Positions 1 through 5,411 of a DNA stretch of 13,280 bases are shown here, in pieces. The position numbers and the translations under genes are program-made. How positions within the stretch are numbered: position 1 is the stretch's first letter; each line of letters begins with the position of its first letter. The stretch is from Microbacteriaceae bacterium (lineage in GTDB: Bacteria > Actinomycetota > Actinomycetes > Actinomycetales > Microbacteriaceae), in contig DMKW01000196.1 of the NCBI GenBank assembly GCA_003454135.1, forward strand, positions 8,570-21,849, given 5' to 3'. The notes beneath the pieces are model-generated. The model made no database searches, was not told the DNA's origin, and saw nothing but the letters and a program-made list of their open reading frames with translations.

Positions 1-834
1 GACGCGTCGGTCATCACGGCGTCCAACGGCGACGAGTACCTCGCCCTGCGCCCCCTCCTCAGCGACTTCGTCATGTCGATGCCGCGCGGCGCGGCCATCA
101 TCTATCCCAAAGACGCCGCGCAGATCCTGAGCCTCGGCGACATCTTCCCCGGCGCGCGTGTCATCGAGGCCGGGGTTGGCTCCGGCGCGCTGAGCCTGTG
201 GCTGCTGCGCGGCATCGGGCCGACCGGTTCGCTCACGTCGTTCGAACGGCGGGAGGAGTTCGCCCAGGTGGCCCGCGCCAACGTCGTGAGCTTTCTCGGC
301 GCGGAGCCGGAGAACTGGACGGTCACGGTCGGGGATCTCGTCGAATCACTGCCGACAGCCGTGGAACGCGGCACGATCGATCGGGTCGTGCTCGACATGC
401 TCGCGCCGTGGGAGTGCCTCGACGTCGTCGCCGACGCGCTCACGCCCGGGGGAGTGCTGCTCTGCTACATAGCCACGGTGACGCAGCTGTCGCGCGTGGC
501 CGAAGCAATCCGCGGCACCGGGCTCTTCACCGACCCGGACTCGTCGGAGACGATGATCCGCGGCTGGCACGTCGAAGGTCTCGCGGTTCGCCCCGACCAT
601 CGCATGGTCGCGCACACCGGCTTCCTGCTCACCGCGCGTCGCCTCGCGCCAGACACGACCCTTCCGCAGCTCAAGCGCCGCCCATCGAAGTCCGACTACA
701 CGGACGAGGATGTCGAGGCCTGGACTCCCGGCGCGCTCGGCGAGCGGGTGGTCACCGACAAGCGCTTGCGCAAGACCGCGCGCGCCGCACAGGCCACGGC
801 CGAACAGGCCGTCGCGGCGTCGGACAATCCGTGA
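1..834 (+). CDS. trmI: tRNA (adenine-58-N1)-methyltransferase, TrmI family, 5' end missing
   Basis: The reading frame is open from base 1 to a TGA at 832-834, giving 277 residues with the start upstream of the window. TrmI enzymes transfer a methyl group from S-adenosylmethionine to N1 of adenine 58 in the tRNA T-loop. The fragment opens with the family's substrate-side block (LRPLLSDFVMSMPRG, then YPKDAAQI). The SAM-binding glycine loop EAGVGSGAL lies at about fragment residues 56-64, and the catalytic-pocket motif DMLAPWE lies near residue 124. Roughly the first 60-80 residues are missing, judged from the family's usual layout. The C-terminal tail, after about residue 225, is lysine- and alanine-rich and probably variable. 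In mycobacteria the homologue (Rv2118c) sits beside the proteasome ATPase gene; here the next gene is an FKBP lipoprotein. An internal ATG at 73 exists, but the homologous frame continues upstream of it, so it is not the start. Confidence 0.93.
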   Translation, partial: DASVITASNGDEYLALRPLLSDFVMSMPRGAAIIYPKDAAQILSLGDIFPGARVIEAGVGSGALSLWLLRGIGPTGSLTSFERREEFAQVARANVVSFLGAEPENWTVTVGDLVESLPTAVERGTIDRVVLDMLAPWECLDVVADALTPGGVLLCYIATVTQLSRVAEAIRGTGLFTDPDSSETMIRGWHVEGLAVRPDHRMVAHTGFLLTARRLAPDTTLPQLKRRPSKSDYTDEDVEAWTPGALGERVVTDKRLRKTARAAQATAEQAVAASDNP

Positions 835-847
835 CCGGGCGTGACCC

Positions 848-853
848 TAGAAT
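848..853 (+). promoter_or_regulatory. Candidate -10 box (TAGAAT) for the FKBP lipoprotein gene
   Basis: TAGAAT fits the TANNNT pattern of actinobacterial housekeeping promoters. It lies in the short gap after trmI, 36 bases before the GTG at 890. No convincing -35 hexamer is visible at the right spacing, as is common in this group. A purine-rich GAGGA at 882-886 could serve as a ribosome site, although only three bases separate it from the start codon. Confidence 0.45.
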
Positions 854-889
854 TGTGACATCCCACGAACTCGATCGAAATGAGGATTC

Positions 890-1843
890 GTGCGCAAGAC
901 CACTGCGCTGATCGTTGCCTTCGGCATTCTGGCCAGCCTCACGGCGTGCGCCGGCGGCGCAGGCTCGAACGGCTGTGACCCCCTCGTGCAGTCCGGCGAC
1001 GCATCGTCCGTCGTCAAGGCTCCCGGCAAGCTCGGCGCCGCCCCCAAGGTGGACTTCCCGCTGCCGCTGTACACCAAGACCACCGAGAAGTCGCAGGTCA
1101 TCGCCGGCAAGGGCGCCCCGATCCAGGACGGCCAGCCGGTGATCGTCGACGTCACGATCCTCAACGGCACGGACGGCGCCGTGCTGCAGAAGAGCAGCTA
1201 TTCGGCGAGCGGCGGCAGCGTCATCACGGTCGGCAAGTCGACCTTCCCCGCGGTGAGCGAAGGACTCCGGTGCGCCACGGTCGGCTCCCGCGTGGCGATC
1301 GTGGGTTCCCCCAAAGACAGCCACAGCGGCCAGGCCGACGAGGCAAACGGCATCGCCAAGAACGACTCGTTCGTCTACGTGATCGACATCAAGAGCGCGT
1401 ACCGCGCAAAGGCAGACGGCGCCGATCAGGTGCCGGTGAACGGACTGCCGGCCGTCGTTCTCGCTCCCGACGGCACACCGGGCATCACCGTGCCCAACAC
1501 GGCGGCGCCCAAGGCGTTCAGCGCCACCCTGCTCAAGAAGGGCGACGGCGCCACGGTGAAGAGCGGCGACTTCGCGATAATCAAGGACACGGGGATCAGC
1601 TGGGCCAACAAGGCCGTCTTCAGCTCGACCTGGAAGACCGGCCAGGCCACGGTCGTCAACGTCGGCACCTCGAGCGTGGTGGCCGGACTGTCGAAGGGCC
1701 TCGTAGGCCAGCGGGTCGGCTCGCAGGTGCTCCTCGTCGTTCCGCCCAAGCTCGCGGTCAGTGACGGGTCAGACACGAGCGTCACGGTACCGAGCGGCGC
1801 CACACTCATCTATGTCGTGGATATTCTGGGTATCGCGCACTAG
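890..1843 (+). CDS. Secreted lipoprotein with two FKBP-type peptidyl-prolyl isomerase-like domains
   Basis: The 317-residue product starts at GTG 890 and opens with a lipoprotein signal peptide: Arg2-Lys3, a hydrophobic stretch 5-16, and the lipobox LTAC with the lipidated Cys at residue 20. The mature protein should be anchored to the outer face of the membrane. Two FKBP-like domains follow, at about residues 60-170 and 205-316. Each ends in the family's closing strand (FVYVIDI and TLIYVVDILG), and the second has a recognisable PP-x(n)-PSGATLIY segment. FKBPs isomerise Xaa-Pro bonds and act as folding chaperones. By eye, the usual active-site aromatic and aspartate residues are missing in both domains: AGL and PAV stand where G-W is expected, and no A-Y-G motif is visible. 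Activity is therefore doubtful. A gene of this kind commonly precedes pafB in actinobacteria related to this one. It has its own candidate promoter and ends 63 bases before pafB. Confidence 0.85.
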   Translation: MRKTTALIVAFGILASLTACAGGAGSNGCDPLVQSGDASSVVKAPGKLGAAPKVDFPLPLYTKTTEKSQVIAGKGAPIQDGQPVIVDVTILNGTDGAVLQKSSYSASGGSVITVGKSTFPAVSEGLRCATVGSRVAIVGSPKDSHSGQADEANGIAKNDSFVYVIDIKSAYRAKADGADQVPVNGLPAVVLAPDGTPGITVPNTAAPKAFSATLLKKGDGATVKSGDFAIIKDTGISWANKAVFSSTWKTGQATVVNVGTSSVVAGLSKGLVGQRVGSQVLLVVPPKLAVSDGSDTSVTVPSGATLIYVVDILGIAH

Positions 1844-1857
1844 TCCTCCCTCCGCAC

Positions 1858-1876
1858 AGACACAGGCCGAGTGTCT
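1858..1876. repeat. Inverted repeat AGACAC-N7-GTGTCT upstream of pafB
   Basis: AGACAC (1858-1863) and GTGTCT (1871-1876) are perfect reverse complements separated by seven bases. The right arm occupies the -35 position of the candidate pafB promoter, with exactly 17 bases between it and the TAGGAT at 1894. It could be an operator, or part of a weak hairpin after the FKBP gene. There is no T tract, so an intrinsic terminator is unlikely. It does not match the published PafBC-responsive promoter element as I recall it (TTGTC-R-GTG eight bases before the -10 box). Confidence 0.4.
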
Positions 1877-1893
1877 CCAAGTTCCTTCCAAAC

Positions 1894-1899
1894 TAGGAT
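1894..1899 (+). promoter_or_regulatory. Candidate -10 box (TAGGAT) giving a leaderless pafB mRNA
   Basis: TAGGAT ends seven bases before the GTG at 1907. Transcription starting at the usual distance would begin at or just before the start codon, so the message would be leaderless. There is no ribosome binding site ahead of that GTG, which agrees with this reading and helps decide the start. Confidence 0.55.
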
Positions 1900-1906
1900 T
1901 TCTCTC

Positions 1907-2965
1907 GTGTCAGCAGCCAGCAGCCCCAAGGTCCCGGTCGAAGAGCGACTCTTCAGCCTCGTTCTCGCGCTGCTCGCAACGGAAACCGGCCTGACCAAGA
2001 ACGAAGTGTTGTCCACCGTGCAGGGCTACCGCCAGCGCTTCAAGCCGGGCGGCGACAACGCCAACCTCGAGCGCCAGTTCGAGCGGGACAAAGACGACAT
2101 CCGCGATCTCGGCGTTCCCCTCGAGACGATCGAGTCGCCTGGGCAAGCCGGCAACAACCAGAACCTGCGCTACCGCATTCCGCGTGGTGCATACGAACTC
2201 CCCAGCGACATCGCCTTCTCGGCCGAAGAGACCACGCTGTTGAATCTCGCCGCGATGGTCTGGCGGGAGGGATCGCTCTCCGGCGAGTCGCGCCGCGCGG
2301 TGATGAAACTCAAGGGTCTCGGTCTCGTCTCCGACGAACCCGTGCTCGGTTACGCCCCGCGGGTGCGCGTGCGGGATGCCGCGTTCGAGCCGCTGCGGGC
2401 GGCCCTCGACAAGAACGCGGTCGTGCGATTCGCCTACCTGAAGCCCGGCGAGGAGGTCGCGCGCGTGCGCACGGTCGCCCCGCTCGCCCTCATCCAGCAC
2501 CAGGGCCGCTGGCACCTTCACGCGCTCGAACCCGATTCGGGCCGCACCAAGACGTTTCTCCTGCGACGCATCGTAAGCCAGATCACCACGACGGGTAAGA
2601 CGTTCCCCGCGCCGCGCGGCGACCAGACCGAGGCGGCGCTCCGGGAACTCGAGGAGGTCTGGAACTCGCACACCGCCGAAATCGAGGTCGAGCCGGATTC
2701 GGATGCCGCGACGAGGCTGCAGAAGCGCCGCGGCACCGAGACCCTCACGAACGGTGCGTTGCGGCTGCACTACTCCGACGCCAACATCTTCGCCGACGAG
2801 CTCGCCGGCTACGGACCGGAGGTGCTCGTCGTCTCACCTCCCGTGTTGCGCGCCGCGGTTCGCAGCCGCCTGATCAGAACCGCCGCCGAGCACTCCGACG
2901 CCGGCCCGCCAGCCCAAAGCGAGGCCGGCGCACACCCCTCGAACTCGGAGGTGCCCCGTGGCTGA
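1907..2965 (+). CDS. pafB: PafB, WYL-domain transcriptional regulator of the DNA-damage response
   Basis: The 352-residue product works with PafC as PafBC, the activator of the actinobacterial LexA/RecA-independent DNA-damage response. The N-terminal winged helix-turn-helix lies at about residues 10-95 (VEERLFSLVLALL, then LERQFERDKDDIRDLG). The WYL domain lies at about 160-230, with the signature written W-H-L (202-204) and followed by FLLRRI. A C-terminal WCX-like segment covers about 255-325. The start is taken as GTG 1907, because the family begins shortly before VEERLF and a -10 box sits just upstream. An in-frame GTG at 1871 would put the -10 box inside the coding sequence. The last 20 or so residues are Pro/Ala/Gly/Ser-rich and look unstructured. 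The stop overlaps the start of pafC by eight bases, so the two genes are probably translated in a coupled way. The name recalls proteasome accessory factor, but a direct proteasome role is not expected here. Confidence 0.93.
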   Translation: MSAASSPKVPVEERLFSLVLALLATETGLTKNEVLSTVQGYRQRFKPGGDNANLERQFERDKDDIRDLGVPLETIESPGQAGNNQNLRYRIPRGAYELPSDIAFSAEETTLLNLAAMVWREGSLSGESRRAVMKLKGLGLVSDEPVLGYAPRVRVRDAAFEPLRAALDKNAVVRFAYLKPGEEVARVRTVAPLALIQHQGRWHLHALEPDSGRTKTFLLRRIVSQITTTGKTFPAPRGDQTEAALRELEEVWNSHTAEIEVEPDSDAATRLQKRRGTETLTNGALRLHYSDANIFADELAGYGPEVLVVSPPVLRAAVRSRLIRTAAEHSDAGPPAQSEAGAHPSNSEVPRG

Positions 2966-3938
2966 AAGACAAGCCCCACTGCACGCCCAGGACAAGCTCG
3001 CGTTCCTGCTCTCCTTCGTGCCGTTCCTCATGGAGCACGAGCGCATCAGCGTTCAGGAGGTCGCCGACCACTTCGGAGTGTCGGCGCAACGGATCCGGGA
3101 GGCCGTCGAACTCATCGCGGTCTCCGGAATCCCGGGGGAGACCGGCCAGTACCAGCATGGCGACCTCTTCGACCTGGCCTGGGACGACTTCGAAGAGAAC
3201 GACCAGATCGTGCTCACCAACCTCGTGGCGATCGACGACGCCCCGCGGTTTTCCGGCCGGGAGGCCGCCGCCCTCATCGCCGGGCTGCAATACCTCTCCG
3301 CTCTTCCCGAGAATGCGGATCGCGCGGCCATCGCCACGCTCATGACGAAGCTCTCGCGCGGCGCATCGGGCATCCCCAGCCAGGTCGCCGTCGAGGCCTC
3401 GGACTCCGACGCCACCCTGGCCCTCATCCGCGAGTCCGTCACGACGGGGGTCCAGCTCGAATTCGACTACCTCAACGCGCGCGGCGAACACGAGCGACGC
3501 CGGGTGGACCCGCTTCGGGTCGAGTCCGTCGACGCCGACTGGTACCTGCGCGGGTGGTGCCACCTTCGAGAGGGGGTGCGCACGTTCCGGCTCGACCGCA
3601 TCGGCAATCCGAAGATCACCACGGAAGCGATCACATTCCACGCGGCGGACGTGCGACTGCCCGAGACCCTGTTCGAGGGCTCGGCCGACGACCTCATCGT
3701 GACCCTGGACATCGACCCGGTCGCGGCGCCCCTGCTCGCCGACTACATCCCCGATGACGCGGTCTCCACCGAGGTCGACGGCCGACGCCGCACGTCGGTG
3801 CGGGTGTCTCACTACCACGGGCTCAAGCGACTCGTGGCCGGCCTGCCGGGCGTGGTTACCGTCGTCGACCCGCCCGAGGCCCGCGCTGTCGTGGCTGGGT
3901 GGGCCGCGGCCGGCGCCGCGCGCTACGAGGAGGGCTGA
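2958..3938 (+). CDS. pafC: PafC, WYL-domain partner of PafB
   Basis: The 326-residue product pairs with PafB in the DNA-damage-responsive activator. The start is GTG 2958, which has a good ribosome site CGGAGG at 2946-2951 lying inside the end of pafB. The N-terminal helix-turn-helix spans about residues 11-60 (LLSFVPFL, ISVQEVADHFGVSAQRIREAV). The WYL domain covers about 155-225 with an intact W-Y-L at 195-197 and the basic RLDRI motif at 211-215. A WCX-type C-terminal domain spans about 245-325 and ends in the family's typical AVVAGWA segment. In WYL proteins the domain senses a ligand; single-stranded DNA has been reported as the signal for PafBC. The gene overlaps pafB upstream, and its stop TGA shares one base with the ATG of the next gene, so all three form one translational unit. 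Confidence 0.93.
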   Translation: MAERQAPLHAQDKLAFLLSFVPFLMEHERISVQEVADHFGVSAQRIREAVELIAVSGIPGETGQYQHGDLFDLAWDDFEENDQIVLTNLVAIDDAPRFSGREAAALIAGLQYLSALPENADRAAIATLMTKLSRGASGIPSQVAVEASDSDATLALIRESVTTGVQLEFDYLNARGEHERRRVDPLRVESVDADWYLRGWCHLREGVRTFRLDRIGNPKITTEAITFHAADVRLPETLFEGSADDLIVTLDIDPVAAPLLADYIPDDAVSTEVDGRRRTSVRVSHYHGLKRLVAGLPGVVTVVDPPEARAVVAGWAAAGAARYEEG

Positions 3939-4285
3939 TGCCCTGGTGGTCGTGGTTGCTCATTTGGGGCCTGCTCGTGGCGGCCCTGCTTGCGATGCTC
4001 GGCTATTTCGGATGGCTGCTGTTTCGCAAGGGCGTGGCCGTTTTCGGCGCACTCGAGACGCTTGCGGCGAAGTCCGAACTTCTCGAGGCGGCCGGGGAAA
4101 CGCTGGATGACCAGCGAACGACGCTCGCGCTGTTGCAGAAAAGGTCCGAGGTCGTGGCCAGGCGGGGGCTCGTGCGCGAGCGGGCGCTCGAACGCCGCCG
4201 GGCGAGGCACGACGCAAGGCTCGACCGCGCCCGCCGCATCACCTCGCTCGATGCAAGCACTCGGCGGTGGTTCGAGGCCGACTGA
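3938..4285 (+). CDS. Small membrane protein with a charged coiled-coil tail, unknown function
   Basis: The 115-residue product is not a family I can name. It opens with a tryptophan-rich segment and one clear transmembrane helix at about residues 5-29 (LLIWGLLVAALLAMLGYFGWLL). Then comes a predicted helix from about 35 to 70 and a very basic, arginine-rich stretch from 75 to 112 (RERALERRRARHDARLDRARR). The Arg/Lys content suggests that the tail faces the cytoplasm or touches nucleic acid or lipid headgroups. The start is ATG 3938, which overlaps the pafC stop as TGATG and has the purine-rich GAGGAGGG at 3927-3934. A further in-frame upstream GTG at 3899 lies inside pafC and is less likely. 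The position between pafC and tatA suggests co-expression with the PafBC regulators; a role in damage response or in Tat export would be a guess. Confidence 0.78.
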   Translation: MPWWSWLLIWGLLVAALLAMLGYFGWLLFRKGVAVFGALETLAAKSELLEAAGETLDDQRTTLALLQKRSEVVARRGLVRERALERRRARHDARLDRARRITSLDASTRRWFEAD

Positions 4286-4309
4286 GACACAATCGCTCTC
4301 GGTGAGCGG

Positions 4310-4315
4310 TAAACT
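4310..4315 (+). promoter_or_regulatory. Candidate -10 box (TAAACT) for tatA-tatC-helY
   Basis: TAAACT fits the TANNNT pattern and lies 40 bases before the tatA ATG, in the 69-base gap after the small membrane protein gene. It leaves room for a leader of about 30 bases holding the ribosome site AAGGA at 4341-4345. No strong -35 element is visible. The site suggests that the Tat block can be transcribed separately from pafBC. Confidence 0.5.
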
Positions 4316-4354
4316 GAGGGTCACGGCAATTTCGACTCGTAAGGATGTCGCCCC

Positions 4355-4591
4355 ATGTTCCAAGGATTCACCGGCTGGCACGCCCTCATCCTGCTGGTCA
4401 TCGTCGTTTTGCTCTTCGGAGCGAGCAAGCTTCCCGGTCTGGCCAAGAGCGTGGGACAGTCGATGAAGATCTTCAAGAACGAGGTCAAGAACGACGACGA
4501 GACGAAGCCGGCGGACGGTCCCGAGCTGAACCAGACGTCGCCCGAGGTGCAGAAGCAGACGGACGCGACGAAAACCGACAGCAAGCCCTAG
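4355..4591 (+). CDS. tatA: Twin-arginine translocase pore subunit TatA
   Basis: The 78-residue product has the standard TatA plan. A short N-terminal region precedes one transmembrane helix (about residues 8-21). The hinge F21-G22 leads into an amphipathic helix (about 24-45, with the K-L-P element at 25-27), and a charged, hydrophilic tail covers 46-78. TatA multimers form the passage through which TatC-bound folded precursors with twin-arginine signals cross the plasma membrane. Length and hinge fit actinobacterial TatA; TatB-type proteins are longer, and tatB is usually elsewhere in these genomes. A ribosome site AAGGA sits nine bases before the ATG. The gene ends 19 bases before tatC. No unusual residue changes are seen. 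Confidence 0.95.
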   Translation: MFQGFTGWHALILLVIVVLLFGASKLPGLAKSVGQSMKIFKNEVKNDDETKPADGPELNQTSPEVQKQTDATKTDSKP

Positions 4592-4610
4592 TCTGACCGT
4601 CGACGTTCCC

Positions 4611-5411
4611 ATGGCAACGCGCACCAAACGAGGCGCGAACAGCGAAGGCCGCATGTCGCTCGGCCAGCACCTCATCGAACTCCGCAAGCGACTCGTCATC
4701 TCCGCGGTCGCAATCGTGGTTGGCGCGGTCGGCGGCTGGTTCGTTTCCGACTTCGTCTGGGATGCACTGCGCCTGCCGATCACGACCATAGCGAAGGCGC
4801 ACAACGCGATCATCAACTATTCGGGCCTGACCTCCGCGTTCGATCTTCGTCTGCAGATCGCGGTGACGGTCGGCATCGTGGTCGCGAGTCCGATCTGGCT
4901 CTACCAGGTTTTCGCCTTCCTCGTGCCGGGGCTCACCAAGAAGGAGAAGCGTTACACGTTCGGCTTCTTCTTCACGGCGATTCCGCTCTTTCTCGCGGGA
5001 TGCGCCGCCGGATGGTTCGTGCTCCCGCACATCGTCGTGATCCTCACCTCGTTTGTGCCCAAAGAAGACGCGAGTTTCATCGAGGCGAAGGACTACCTCG
5101 GTTTCGTTCTCAAGCTCGTGCTCGCCGTCGGGATCGCCTTCGTGCTGCCCGTCTTTCTCGTGCTCCTCAACTTCATCGGCGTGCTGTCAGCCCGCTCGAT
5201 CATCGCAAGCTGGAGGATGGCCATTCTGTTGATTTTCGTGTTCTGCGCGATCGCGACACCGTCCGCGGACGTCGGATCGATGTTCCTTCTCGCCATCCCC
5301 ATGATCGTGCTCTACCTCGTCGCCGCGGCGATCGCATGGTGGCACGACCGGGTGGCCGCTAAGCGCGCCGACGCCCTCGCCGCCGAACTCGGCGGCACGG
5401 CCACCGCATGA
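4611..5411 (+). CDS. tatC: Twin-arginine translocase receptor subunit TatC
   Basis: The 266-residue product is a polytopic membrane protein with six hydrophobic segments (about residues 29-51, 83-107, 117-140, 164-189, 200-217, 221-242). TatC binds the twin-arginine signal peptide and recruits TatA. The family's N-terminal signature is clear: MSLGQHLIELRKRL at 15-28. The first cytoplasmic loop keeps the PGLTKKEKR motif near 110-118, and the ATPSAD motif lies near 210-215. I use ATG 4611, because actinobacterial TatC often carries a short basic extension before this signature. ATG 4653 has a somewhat better ribosome site (GAAGG at 4644-4648) and would give a 252-residue form, so the start is uncertain. 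The stop overlaps the helY start as ATGA at 5408-5411. Confidence 0.95.
   Translation: MATRTKRGANSEGRMSLGQHLIELRKRLVISAVAIVVGAVGGWFVSDFVWDALRLPITTIAKAHNAIINYSGLTSAFDLRLQIAVTVGIVVASPIWLYQVFAFLVPGLTKKEKRYTFGFFFTAIPLFLAGCAAGWFVLPHIVVILTSFVPKEDASFIEAKDYLGFVLKLVLAVGIAFVLPVFLVLLNFIGVLSARSIIASWRMAILLIFVFCAIATPSADVGSMFLLAIPMIVLYLVAAAIAWWHDRVAAKRADALAAELGGTATA

Noticed and set aside
2874..3818. 314-codon minus-strand frame antisense to pafC
   Set aside because: It shows no motif and lies opposite a WYL protein with intact signature residues.
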